A stretch of 64,000 nucleotides of DNA from Streptomyces griseus (GTDB taxonomy: Bacteria; Actinomycetota; Actinomycetes; Streptomycetales; Streptomycetaceae), in contig NZ_UAVD01000052.1 in the NCBI RefSeq assembly GCF_900460065.1, forward strand, positions 124,001 to 188,000. The letters are read 5' to 3'. Within the stretch, counting starts at the first letter, position 1, and each line of letters starts with the position of its first letter. Under the pieces are notes generated by a model. It worked only from the letters and a program-made list of their open reading frames with translations. It had not been told where the DNA came from and searched no databases. The position numbers and the translations under genes were made by a program. Below, in pieces: positions 25,340 through 33,901 of the stretch.

Positions 25340-26377
25340 TCAGGCCCGGGTCTTGCGCTTGCGCTGCCAGGTGTCGGCCGCGACGGCGGCCACGATGACG
25401 AGACCGGTGACGACGGTCTGCCAGAAGGACGAGATGCCCTTGATGTTGAGGATGTTCTGGAGGAGGCCGATGAAGGCGACGCCGATGACGGTGCCCCACA
25501 TCGTTCCGGATCCGCCGAAGAGGGCTGCGCCGCCGATGATGACGGCCGAGATGACGGTGAGCTCCAAGCCCTGTCCGGTCACGCCCTGCACGTAGGAGAG
25601 GAAGGACAGGCCGAGGACGCCGGCGAGACCCGCGCAGAAACCGGAGAGGACGAAGGCGGTCAGCTTGACTCGCTTGACGTTGACGCCGACGAGCCGTGCG
25701 GCTTCCTGGTTGCCGCCGACCGCGTAGGTGTTGAAGCCGAAGCGGGAGCGGGCCAGCAGTACGACGCCGATGGCGGCGACAGCGGCGAAGAAGACGAACT
25801 GCATGGGCACGATGCCGAACAGCCGTCCCTGGCCGAGCAGGTTGAACTCGGAGACGCCGGGTTGGGAGGAGCTCAGCGAGATCGGGGCGCCGTCGGAGAT
25901 GAGCAGGGCGATGCCGCGGAAGACGCTGAGCGTGCCGAGGGTGACGATGAAGGACGGGACGCCGAGGACGACTACGGCCAAGCCGTTGAGGAGTCCGGCG
26001 ACGGCCCCGACCGCGAGGCCGACGAGCATGGCTGCGGGCCAGCTCCAGCCGTCCGATATCAGCATGCCGGTGGAGATCGCGGAGAGGGCGTAGGTGGAGC
26101 CGACCGAGAGGTCGATCTCCCCGTTGAGGATGACGAAGGTCGCCCCGACGGCCATGATGCCGATCTGTGCGATCTGCTGGCCCACGGCGAGGAGGTTGTC
26201 GGACTGGGCGAAGGTCGGCGAAAGCACGGTGCCCAGGAGGAAGATCAGGACGAGCGCGGCGAAGACGCCTGCCTCCCGCGCGTGCAGCAGTCTGCGCAGC
26301 GCGAGCGGGAACTGCCGGGTACTCGCGTCGGACGGCGGGGCCGCTGTGGTGGGCGGCTTGGTGGTGGTCGAGGTCAC
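25340..26377 (-). CDS. rbsC: Ribose ABC transporter, permease
   Basis: 345 residues from GTG 26377, overlapping the rbsK stop by 4 bp (GTGA). About nine or ten hydrophobic segments. The family signature LNGEIDLSVGSTYALSA is near residue 85, and VLGVPSFIVTLGT, GGNQEAARLVGVNVKRVKL (cytoplasmic EAA-like loop) and ISAVIIGGAALFGGSGT follow. It matches RbsC/XylH-type sugar permeases. A 178-bp gap without a gene separates it from rbsB. Confidence 0.92.
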   Translation of the reverse strand: MTSTTTKPPTTAAPPSDASTRQFPLALRRLLHAREAGVFAALVLIFLLGTVLSPTFAQSDNLLAVGQQIAQIGIMAVGATFVILNGEIDLSVGSTYALSAISTGMLISDGWSWPAAMLVGLAVGAVAGLLNGLAVVVLGVPSFIVTLGTLSVFRGIALLISDGAPISLSSSQPGVSEFNLLGQGRLFGIVPMQFVFFAAVAAIGVVLLARSRFGFNTYAVGGNQEAARLVGVNVKRVKLTAFVLSGFCAGLAGVLGLSFLSYVQGVTGQGLELTVISAVIIGGAALFGGSGTMWGTVIGVAFIGLLQNILNIKGISSFWQTVVTGLVIVAAVAADTWQRKRKTRA

Positions 26378-27291
26378 GAGGCACTTCCGATCCGGGCGTT
26401 CAGCTGGGCTCTGGTGGGCAGGGCGGGGATGACGCCCGCGATCGACACGGTGTGTGCGCCCGCGACGGTGGCGTACTCGACCGCCCGGTCGACGGGCCGG
26501 CCTTCGGCCAGGGCTACGGCGAAGGCGGCGGTGAAGGAGTCCCCGGCGCCCGTGGTGTCCACGACGGTGCGGGCCGGGTGCGGGGGCACCGCGGTGACGC
26601 CGGTGTCCTGGGCGACCAGTGCGCCCTCGCCGCCCCGGGTGATGACCACGGTGCCGCCGGTGCGCTCCCGCAGCGCTCGGGCCAGGTCCTCGTCGCCGAG
26701 TCCGTGCCCCTCGTCGAGACCGAGGAGCACGGGCGCCTCCGTCTGGTTGGGGGTGAGTACGTCGACGAGAGGCCAGCACGCGTCGGGCAGCGGGCGGGCG
26801 GGAGCCGGGTTCAGCAGGGTGCGGGTGCCGCTCTCGCGCCCGGCGCGGAGTGCGGCGACGACGGCTTCCTCGGGGATCTCCATGGAGACGACGAGGACGT
26901 CGGCGCAGGCGATCTCGGCGCGAAAGGCGTCGACGGCGGCGGCATCCAGCTCGTCCAGGGCACCGGGGGCGATGGCGATGCGGTTCTCCCCGGACGGCTC
27001 GACCAGGATGAACCCGACCATGGTGGGGGCTCCGGCGGTGATCACGTGTTCGACGCTCACCCCTTCGCGCCGCCACAGCTCGCGCGCGGCGCGGCCGAAC
27101 TCGTCGTCGCCGACGGCCGTGAGCAGCGCGACCTCGGCGCCCAGCCGGGCGGCGCCGACGGCCTGATTGCTGCCCTTCCCGCCCGCTCCCGAGTCGAAGA
27201 GGCCACCCGAGACGGTCTCACCGGCAGCGGGCGCCTTGGGCACCCGCATGGTGAGGCCGGCTCCGTAACTTCCGACAACCGCAATCTTCAT
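26374..27291 (-). CDS. rbsK: Ribokinase
   Basis: 305 residues from ATG 27291; an ATG 12 codons upstream is also open, but the fold starts at MKIAVVGSYG. PfkB-family signatures: GGKGSNQAVGAARLGAEVAL near 35-55 and the catalytic DTTGAGDSFTAAFAVAL near 235, with the Asp base. It phosphorylates ribose to ribose 5-phosphate. It is the first gene of the operon, coupled to rbsC by a GTGA overlap. Confidence 0.92.
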   Translation of the reverse strand: MKIAVVGSYGAGLTMRVPKAPAAGETVSGGLFDSGAGGKGSNQAVGAARLGAEVALLTAVGDDEFGRAARELWRREGVSVEHVITAGAPTMVGFILVEPSGENRIAIAPGALDELDAAAVDAFRAEIACADVLVVSMEIPEEAVVAALRAGRESGTRTLLNPAPARPLPDACWPLVDVLTPNQTEAPVLLGLDEGHGLGDEDLARALRERTGGTVVITRGGEGALVAQDTGVTAVPPHPARTVVDTTGAGDSFTAAFAVALAEGRPVDRAVEYATVAGAHTVSIAGVIPALPTRAQLNARIGSAS

Positions 27292-27308
27292 CGGCACACC
27301 ACTTTGTG

Positions 27309-27356
27309 TATGGACAACCATGGACAAGCGCGATCGTAGGTACAGGGATGTCCATA
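27309..27356. promoter_or_regulatory. Operator candidates of the ribose operon
   Basis: TATGGACAACCATGGACAA (27309-27327) holds two direct ATGGACA half-sites, and TGTCCATA (27349-27356) is the inverted form. They sit 18-65 bp upstream of the rbsK start, the expected promoter region. The GntR/UTRA regulator encoded at the other end of the operon is the likely binder. Confidence 0.55.
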
Positions 27357-27693
27357 GTCAATGGTCGTCACACGGCGAATGCGGAAGACGGGGCACTCGC
27401 CCCCGTAAAGGTGGTGGAGCGGCAGCTCAGGGCCGGGCTCCCGCCTGTCCGTATGCCGCCGAACGAGCCGGGGCGGGGCGGAAGCTCTGCCGGGCTTGGC
27501 GCCCGGCAGAGGGCACCACCGCGAACGGCCCGTACCGCGAGCTCCTCCGTCTCGATCGAGGGTGGGGACGACCCCGAGCGCCCGTGGAGCCGCCGGTCGA
27601 GCGCCGCTGTCCGGTCCGGTCCGGCCGATCGGCGCCGCGCGAGGGTGCGCGGGCTGTCGGCCTCGCATCGACGGGCGAGACGCCTCGCGCCTC

Positions 27694-28261
27694 CTATGCC
27701 TGGAGGCGCTCCCACTGCTCCTTGGTGGTCTCGTACCGCACACCCCCGTGCTCGGATCCCTCCACCGCCGTCATGTCGTCCGGTGGGGGATGCTCTCCGC
27801 GAGCGTCATCCCGAGCTTCTCCATCACCTTGCGCGACGGGTGGTTCACGGTCATCGTCTCGGCCCAGACCATGCGTATGCCGAGCCGGGCGAACCCCTTG
27901 GCCAGCAGGGCCTGCGAGACTTCCGTGGCGTAGCCCCGGCCCCAGGCCGGCCGGCGCAGGCGGTAACCGAGTCCGGCCTCCTCACGCGGGCCGCCGCGCA
28001 GCGGACGCGGGCAGCACCAGCCGATGAACGCGCCGCCGTCCCTCTCGTGCGCGGCGAACAGGCCGAGGTCGTGATCCCATCGCTCGTAGCCGGCGAGGAT
28101 GCTCGGGATGACGAGGTCCCGGACCTCAGCCGACGGGATCGGAGCGCCGCCGGTCAGGTACCGCATCACCGCCGGGTCACTGTCCAGCGCGAACAGCAGG
28201 TCCGCATCGGCCGCTGAGAAGGGCGCAAGGGCAGACGCTCGGACTCGAGGTAGGCGGTCAC
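27694..28261 (-). pseudogene. RimJ/RimL-type GNAT acetyltransferase with two frameshifts
   Basis: A normal family member can be read only by changing frame twice. GTG 28261 gives VTAYLESERLPLRP. Then one base is missing and FSAADADLLFALDSDPAVMR follows, into the main open part (28169-27771: RYLTGGAPIPSAEV, GYRLRRPAWGRGYATEVSQA, NHPSRKVMEKLGMTLAESIPH). At the C-rich run near 27795 a second base is missing, after which DDMTAVEGSEHGGVRYETTK and EQWERLQA complete the usual C-terminus. Either a decayed gene or two C-run sequencing errors. It is downstream of lanL in the same direction, 158 bp away. Confidence 0.75.
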
Positions 28262-28419
28262 TCGAGGATCATGGCCGAAAGCAGGGTCGAACGGATTCTC
28301 GGGCCGTGTGTCATCCCGGCGGCTGCCAGGGGGCAGCAGCAGGGCACGACCGCCTTCAGGCCATGACCGACAGCGTGCTTCTCGAAGCCCGTGGCCGGGC
28401 CCGCGCGCACGTGCCACCG

Positions 28420-31086
28420 TCACCGACTTCGCGGCGTCCGCGCGACCGGTCGGGCCGGGCTGTCGGTCCACAGGCGCGGGCCGCCCCGATCGCGCAGGCG
28501 GCGCAGGAAGGACAGAACGCCTGCGCTTCCGGTCGCCCAACCCGGCCCTGACGCCGCGAGGGTGTTGTCGGGGAACAGCGGCTTCCGCATGGTGCCGCCG
28601 CTGCGGGCCAGGATCAGTCCTGCCACGTCCTCCGCCGCTCGGAACAGCCGGTCGTCGCCGGTGACCGCCGCCGCGTCGATGAGTAGTTCGCCGACACCGG
28701 ACAGCCCGCAGCACTGGGAGACGGGGCTCATCCGGGGTGCGAGATCGCGGCATGACCAGGCGCACCGTACGCCCAGATCCGTTGCGGGCATGTCCCCCTC
28801 GTACCTGCCCGTCTCGATCAGGAGGGTGCCGATCCCGGCGAGTCCTCGGCACCAGGATCCGTAACGCCGGTGGGCTTCGGGACGGGCCGCGAGTGCAAGC
28901 AACCTCGGCGTGTGCGAGATCAGTTCGGCCAGATCCTGGCGTGCGGCCGCGCCGGCGGCCGGATCGCCGGTGAAGCGGTGGTAGGCGTGCAGGAAGTGGA
29001 TGACGCCCGCGCGGCCGTGGGCGAAGCCCAGCGTGAACGCAGCTTCGGAGTCCGCCGCCGAGCTTCGCGGTTCGGCTCGTTCCCTCCCGGCCCGCGCGGC
29101 GAGCAGTCCGTGGGCGCACTCCTCCGCTGCGGCCAGGCGCGCGCGTGCCTCTTCCTCGCGCCCCGCCGTCCGGGCGCGCCGGGCCAGCGCCAGCAGTCCG
29201 GTTCCGACGCCGGCCGCGCCACTGATCTGGTCTCCGGTGCGGTCGTGGGAGAGCCCTCTGTGCGGCGGGAGAGGCGCCGGTGCGTCGTTCAGCACGGTGG
29301 CGGAGTCGAGGAAGAGGTCGACACCGGTACGGCCGATGTGGAGCGCGTCGGACAAGGCCCCCAGCTGGGGGTGGAGTGCGGTCCGGTGGGCTAGGTCGGC
29401 CACGGCCCGTGGCACGCCGGGCTGTTCCGTGTGGTGCAGGAGCTCCAGGCCCACTCCTGCCGCGCCGTCGTAGAGCGTCAGTCCGAAGCCTGGCTGCCCG
29501 TCTCGGGCTGCCCCTGTCGGGAGTTGGGCGGCGGCGCTCACACAGCTCGCCACGGTGTGTGCGATCAGGTCGTCCAGGATGCCCGGAGTGATCCTCGGAA
29601 GGGGAATCACGCGCTCGGGCGCCAAGGCCGGCGCCTGCGTGCGCCACCGTTGCCCGTGGGCCGCGCGCTGTGCCGGGTCGGGGTGCGTGAGCCCGGCGAC
29701 GAGTTCGCGTACCGGCCGGTGCTCGGCGCCCGGGAGTACGGCAGCCAGACAGAGAAGGGTGCGGTCGCGGTTGACGTCGTCGTCGCTGTCGACGACGACC
29801 GGATCCATGCCGGTCAGAGCGAAGTACAGGGTCGCTCCGAGCGCGTACAGGTCGTCGGCCGGTCCGGTCGGCCGACCGGCTCGGTACGCCGGCATCGAGT
29901 AGCCCGGTGTCGCACCGGTGGGCCGGTCGCCGTGCAGTGCGCTGATGCCGAAATCCACCAGGTGGGCGGCACCGTCGTCGCCGAGCACAACATTGGACGG
30001 TTTGAGATCGCCGACCACGACGCCTCGGGTGTGCACGCTGTCGAGAACGGCGAGCAGACGTCGTGCCAGCTCGGCGATTCCGCGGCCGGTCGCCATCGCA
30101 TCAGCCGGTTCCGAGCCCGCGGGCGAGAGCGCGGCACCGGGCTGGAAGGGGCCGTGGGCAAGTACGTCGCGGCGCAGGTCACGGGGGCCGCAGTCGGTGG
30201 TGACCAGGAATTCGTCGTCACCGTGCCGGAGGTGTTCGCGTATCTGGGGGACGCCGTCGACGCCGGTCAGCGCCGCCAGGACCGCGTGTTCGTGGCGCAG
30301 GCGGCCGCGGGCATCGACACCGTGGGCGTCCTCACCGGCGTGGGCCCTGGCCTGTTTGACGATCAGGTGCTCGCGGGTCGCCCTGTCCACCGCGCGGTAG
30401 ACGTCGCCGTGCGCAGAACGGGTGATGCCCGCGGTGAGCCGGTATCGACCGCCGATCAGACGCGCGGGACGGTCGGGAGCTGGAGCGGCGGACCGGAAGG
30501 GGTCGGCGGCCCACGGCGGCTGACGGTAGCGGGTACCCGCGCGGCCGGGGAAACGCACCCCGTCGGGACCGGTCATGGTGAGCGCGGCATCGTCGGCGCC
30601 CGTGGCCCGGAACGGGCCGTAGCGGTAGTAGACGGGGGCGTCGGGCCTGATCCGCCGGTCGCTGAGCACTCGGGGGCCCGGTCTCCCGGACAGCAGATCG
30701 GCGAGCTCACCGCCGAGTGCTCTCACATCCTCCGCTCGGGGATAGACGGTGATCGCCTTCCCCACGAGCGCGGGATCGCGATCACCGCTGTTCATGGCAC
30801 CCAGTACCCCGGCGTCGCGCGCGAACTTGGCGTCGCAGAGGTAGCGCAGCAGCACGGGAACGACCAGATCCACGAGTGGTGACAGGTCGTTCGGACGGGC
30901 GGAGATGTGCAGCTTCCAACCGTGGTCCGGGATCTCACTCCCGAGGGGGCGCGGGGCGAACAGGCAGAGCCACTGACCGTCCCTCACGAGTCGCCTCTCG
31001 CAGCCGGCGAGCAGCAGCTCGATCCGCTGTCCGATGCCCTGGTTGCCGCCGGGCTCGACCGCACCAGGTGACGGGACCGTGCGCAC
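28420..31086 (-). CDS. Lanthipeptide synthetase, LanL/LanKC type (lyase-kinase-cyclase)
   Basis: 888 residues from GTG 31086, the only in-frame start between the precursor gene and the lyase domain; the frame is open further upstream through lanA. The lyase part has GKAITVYPRAEDV and GPRVLSDRRIRPDAPVYYRYG. The kinase part has GGRYRLTAGITRSAHGDVYR, Lys244, GDLKPSNV at 359-366 and DFG at 378-380. The C-terminal cyclase (from about 500) has repeated G-G-x-G helices, WCRG at 745-748 and CCG at 792-794. These Cys residues fit zinc ligands, as in class IV LanL, and are normally absent from class III. The enzyme phosphorylates and eliminates Ser/Thr of the precursor, then forms thioether rings. The start codon lies inside a strong hairpin arm. 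Confidence 0.9.
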   Translation of the reverse strand: MRTVPSPGAVEPGGNQGIGQRIELLLAGCERRLVRDGQWLCLFAPRPLGSEIPDHGWKLHISARPNDLSPLVDLVVPVLLRYLCDAKFARDAGVLGAMNSGDRDPALVGKAITVYPRAEDVRALGGELADLLSGRPGPRVLSDRRIRPDAPVYYRYGPFRATGADDAALTMTGPDGVRFPGRAGTRYRQPPWAADPFRSAAPAPDRPARLIGGRYRLTAGITRSAHGDVYRAVDRATREHLIVKQARAHAGEDAHGVDARGRLRHEHAVLAALTGVDGVPQIREHLRHGDDEFLVTTDCGPRDLRRDVLAHGPFQPGAALSPAGSEPADAMATGRGIAELARRLLAVLDSVHTRGVVVGDLKPSNVVLGDDGAAHLVDFGISALHGDRPTGATPGYSMPAYRAGRPTGPADDLYALGATLYFALTGMDPVVVDSDDDVNRDRTLLCLAAVLPGAEHRPVRELVAGLTHPDPAQRAAHGQRWRTQAPALAPERVIPLPRITPGILDDLIAHTVASCVSAAAQLPTGAARDGQPGFGLTLYDGAAGVGLELLHHTEQPGVPRAVADLAHRTALHPQLGALSDALHIGRTGVDLFLDSATVLNDAPAPLPPHRGLSHDRTGDQISGAAGVGTGLLALARRARTAGREEEARARLAAAEECAHGLLAARAGRERAEPRSSAADSEAAFTLGFAHGRAGVIHFLHAYHRFTGDPAAGAAARQDLAELISHTPRLLALAARPEAHRRYGSWCRGLAGIGTLLIETGRYEGDMPATDLGVRCAWSCRDLAPRMSPVSQCCGLSGVGELLIDAAAVTGDDRLFRAAEDVAGLILARSGGTMRKPLFPDNTLAASGPGWATGSAGVLSFLRRLRDRGGPRLWTDSPARPVARTPRSR

Positions 31087-31132
31087 ATCGTCCGTGCCCG
31101 CCCCGGTCGGGGCGGGCACGGACGATGTGCGC
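31081..31132 (-). terminator. 24-bp perfect hairpin between precursor and synthetase genes
   Basis: Arms 31081-31104 and 31109-31132 are exact complements with a 4-nt loop. The hairpin starts 10 bp after the precursor stop on the minus strand and covers the likely GTG start of the synthetase. It should act as a partial terminator or RNA stabiliser, giving much more precursor than enzyme transcript, and could hide the synthetase start. Confidence 0.8.
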
Positions 31133-31141
31133 TGCCCTCGC

Positions 31142-31303
31142 CTAGTCGCAGCCAACGCGGGTCGTCGCGGTCGGGAACGGTTCGGGCAGACACGCCTCGA
31201 TAGCGCGGCCGGGATCGACCTGGTCCTCGAACGGAATCTCTTCTTCCTCCACGGCCACATCGAGTGGGCCGGCGTCACGGATCTGCACTGCCAGAGAGCT
31301 CAT
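31142..31303 (-). CDS. Lanthipeptide precursor peptide (LanA)
   Basis: 53 residues from ATG 31303, with AAAAGGA 6 bases upstream. The leader is acidic (MSSLAVQIRDAGPLDVAVEE, then EEIPFEDQVDPGRAIE). The C-terminal core region ACLPEPFPTATTRVGCD has two Cys and three Thr, the residues needed for methyllanthionine rings. It sits immediately upstream of, and in the same direction as, a LanL-type synthetase. No Ser is present in the core. No dedicated protease or LanT exporter is visible nearby. Confidence 0.88.
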   Translation of the reverse strand: MSSLAVQIRDAGPLDVAVEEEEIPFEDQVDPGRAIEACLPEPFPTATTRVGCD

Positions 31304-31967
31304 GACGGTCCTTTTCTCTGCGAAGAAGGAAGGTGGGCGCTCCATCCCGTCGGTGAGTACCGACCCCCACCACGACCCATCAGCGTAGAACTGGGCCACC
31401 CCATCCGAGTCCGCCGTACGGATGATATTTACGATCGTCGATCGACGACATTGCCATTCATTACGATGAAATGTCCTTGCCCGCAGGGAAGTTGTGGCGG
31501 GACAGACCCTTACGGACGACGTCCTCACCCTCGTCCTCGCCTCGACGGCATGGGTGGCCTGCTCCCGTGGCGGCCGGCGGCTCGGGAATCTCCACCGGGC
31601 GGGATCCCAGCCGAAGCTCCGGTCAGCACCTGCATCGATCAGCGAGATCACCGCCGGGGATCGTTGACGATCAAGCGCCCGGCTCGGAGAGGTGACAGCG
31701 CTGTGCCCCAGTGCCCGTGCGAAGCGCAGATGGGTGACGTAGTCCGATACTTCGCACGCGGTCGGTGCAGTTCCCCGGCCTTGCGCAGCCTGATGGTTCT
31801 CATCGGCCCCCTCCGGGGCCGGGAAGTCCACTATCGCGCCCAATTGCCGGCGTACGGGCCCTTCTCCCCGGTTGCGTACGGATGAGCGTCCCCAGCTATG
31901 ACCGCGGGCAGCGGCACAGCAGAGAATCTCGGTTGAGATCATTGTCCCGGCCAGGGACACTCGCGCG
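31304..31967. other. Intergenic stretch, 664 bp, upstream of the lanthipeptide genes
   Basis: No supported gene. The part 31415-31490 is AT-richer and contains the self-complementary run ACGATCGTCGATCGACGA, a plausible promoter and regulator region for the precursor gene. Confidence 0.45.
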
Positions 31968-32342
31968 ATGAGCCACAGCACATCGTCCGAACCGATCGAG
32001 CGAGGGTGGGACGAGCCCTGGTACCGGGTCCGCACGGAGGAGTTCCAGGCGTCGTTTCTGCCCGGCGACGGCGAGGACCTGGGCGAGGTCTGCAACGTCG
32101 ATGTCTCCGTGACCCTGAAGGATGGATCTCGTTGGACCGCGACCGTGTTCACCGTCGCGGAAGTCGAGCGCCTGATGAGACTCTGGGAAGGAACCGACGA
32201 GGCCCTCGGCGGCCGGTACTTCTGGGTATCGGACGGCCTGATCGTCAGGGATCCCGGCATCGACAGCATGACCGACGTGATCGCCGGACTGATCGAGAAC
32301 GACGAGTTCACCGACGTCTTTCAGCGGGTGATCAATAACTGA
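31968..32342 (+). CDS. Hypothetical acidic protein, possible immunity-like
   Basis: 124 residues, strongly acidic (about 25 Asp/Glu). It looks like a small alpha/beta protein (VCNVDVSVTLKDGSRWTATV, FTVAEVERLMRLWEGTDEAL, GRYFWVSDGLIVRD). No family recognised. Small acidic proteins of this style are often polymorphic-toxin immunity proteins in actinobacteria, and an SMI1/KNR4-like gene follows 450 bp downstream, but no toxin is adjacent. The ATG at 31968 has only AGGGACA at a poor distance. Confidence 0.65.
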   Translation: MSHSTSSEPIERGWDEPWYRVRTEEFQASFLPGDGEDLGEVCNVDVSVTLKDGSRWTATVFTVAEVERLMRLWEGTDEALGGRYFWVSDGLIVRDPGIDSMTDVIAGLIENDEFTDVFQRVINN

Positions 32343-32789
32343 TCAAGTGCCCCTGGCCGCCGGAAACAACGTGGCTCGTCAGGTCACGTCTCGTCACGCT
32401 CGATCGCCTTAAGACCGTTCTTGAGCCGACAGCCGGGGCCGAGTGGCCGGCAGTGTCTGGCCACGGGAGCGGCGACGGTGGAGTGCAGCATGATCGGGGC
32501 TGCGTGGCCCGGATCTCCACCAGCTGCGGTGACGGACCTTGCGGGCGAGCACCGAGTAAGGAGTGACCGCCGAAGGCGGCCCTGCCGACCTGCCGCAGAT
32601 GCCGTTCGGGGCGAGGTCGTAGGGGCCGGCGAACCCGACCGCCGGCGGCTGCCGGTGCATCCGTACTCCGTGGTCAGCCGCCCGTGGACCTCGTCAGCGA
32701 CGACTTCTCTGTCACGTTGAACGTGTCGAGTTGCCTGTCTTTGGTGGACAGGCCGGTCAACGCTTCCGCGGGGGGCTACTCTCCGGCGT
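32343..32789. other. Intergenic stretch, 447 bp
   Basis: Nothing recognised; all frames are Arg/Ser-rich noise or broken. Confidence 0.4.
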
Positions 32790-33509
32790 ATGACAGAGGG
32801 GTTCAACGTTGCTGCCGAGCTGGCGGGCGTTTCGGACCGGGCGGATGCCTGGAGATTCATCAGGGGATTCGTTGCACACTGGCGCAAGCCGGTCCGGCCC
32901 GGCGACGGTTGCGATTCCGGGGAGCTCACCGAGGCGGAGTGCCGGCTGGGATCGCAGCTGCCGGCGGCTTTGTGGGAAGCGTACGGCCTGTTCGGACGGC
33001 GTCCGGACCTGACCAGCGTTCAGGACTCCCTGCTTTCCCCGGAGCACCTTCATGTCGACGATGGCGCGCTGGTGTTCCGGCTGGAGAACCAAGCGGTCGC
33101 CGAGTGGGCCATCCGGCAGGAGCACCTGACAGACGACGACCCGCCCGTGGTCTTCCGGCGCAGGGACGGCGATTCGGATCGCTGGATGCCCTTCCTCGAC
33201 CGGTTTTCCACCGCCTGTATCGAGATGGTGCTCTCCGAGTCCCTCTTCGCTCACAGCGAGACGCGGGCGGACAACCGGCCTCTCGAAGAGTCAGAGGATA
33301 TCGGGGCGTCGCCCGGATTCCAGCGTCTAGCCTTGCCCGACTACCCGATGTGGGCTGTCGAGGGATGCGTGATCCGATGGTTCGCCTCGCCCGAAGGGCT
33401 GCTGCGGGAAGACGCCGGCGAGTGGCTTTGGGCCCTGGGCCTTACTGCTCCAGCGCTGGATTCACTCCGCGGTTCTGTCCCCGGTGACTGGATCAACCAA
33501 CCATCGTGA
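32790..33509 (+). CDS. SMI1/KNR4-like (SUKH) protein
   Basis: 239 residues. The SUKH-type pattern is visible: LTEAECRLGSQLPAALWEAYGLFGRRPDLTS near 48-78, LLSPEHLHVDDGALVFRLEN, an AVAEWAIRQEHLTDDDPPV stretch and a late WAVEGCVIRWFASPE. SUKH proteins are widespread immunity proteins against contact-dependent or secreted toxins. No partner toxin is adjacent, so it may be an orphan immunity gene. Confidence 0.7.
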   Translation: MTEGFNVAAELAGVSDRADAWRFIRGFVAHWRKPVRPGDGCDSGELTEAECRLGSQLPAALWEAYGLFGRRPDLTSVQDSLLSPEHLHVDDGALVFRLENQAVAEWAIRQEHLTDDDPPVVFRRRDGDSDRWMPFLDRFSTACIEMVLSESLFAHSETRADNRPLEESEDIGASPGFQRLALPDYPMWAVEGCVIRWFASPEGLLREDAGEWLWALGLTAPALDSLRGSVPGDWINQPS

Positions 33510-33748
33510 CAACTCTGTCTTCGGCCGGGCGTCGCGTCAGCCATCGACTCACGACCGGCACCGCGCCACCGCGGTGAACGGCGAGGCGTCATGCGGCGCC
33601 CGGGCCGGCGGCGTCTGCCCCGAGGCTGAAGCGCTGGTGAAGGGAGCGTTCGGCGTTGCCCGGGGCAGACGCAGTGGCGCGCAGAAGATGCTACGGTTTC
33701 CGCTGAAGTGGCGACCAGGCCACTCTTGGAGATCGGAGGAGATGCGCG

Positions 33749-33817
33749 ATGACGGTCGTGGTGACCACCGCTGTGTGCGGTGCCCGACTCGTTCGCATCT
33801 CTCGGGTCTCGGCCTGA
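33749..33817 (+). CDS. 22-codon leader peptide upstream of rsgA
   Basis: ATG 33749 has an excellent GGAGGAG at 33735-33741, 7 bases upstream, yet encodes only MTVVVTTAVCGARLVRISRV plus Ser-Ala before TGA. It ends 84 bp before the rsgA TTG start. Downstream, GCCGG-CCTCCC/GGGAG-CCGGC (33828-33859) can fold into a hairpin. Strong translation initiation on such a short frame is the mark of a leader peptide for ribosome-mediated attenuation. A chance ORF is possible, but the binding site argues against it. Confidence 0.6.
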   Translation: MTVVVTTAVCGARLVRISRVSA

Positions 33818-33827
33818 CCTTTCCCCT

Positions 33828-33859
33828 GCCGGCCTCCCTTGTACGGGAGTGGTTCCGGC
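33828..33859 (+). promoter_or_regulatory. Hairpin between leader peptide and rsgA
   Basis: Inner stem CTCCC/GGGAG and outer stem GCCGG/CCGGC with a TGGTT bulge, starting 10 bases after the leader stop. It could be the attenuator arm controlled by the leader ribosome. Confidence 0.4.
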
Positions 33860-33901
33860 ACGTCTGACGTCCGGCGAGGCCCCCTTTCAAGGGTCTCTTC
33901 A

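Noticed and set aside
28420..31278. Synthetase starting at the ATG at 31278
   Set aside because: That start lies inside the precursor gene and adds basic non-homologous sequence; GTG 31086 is preferred.
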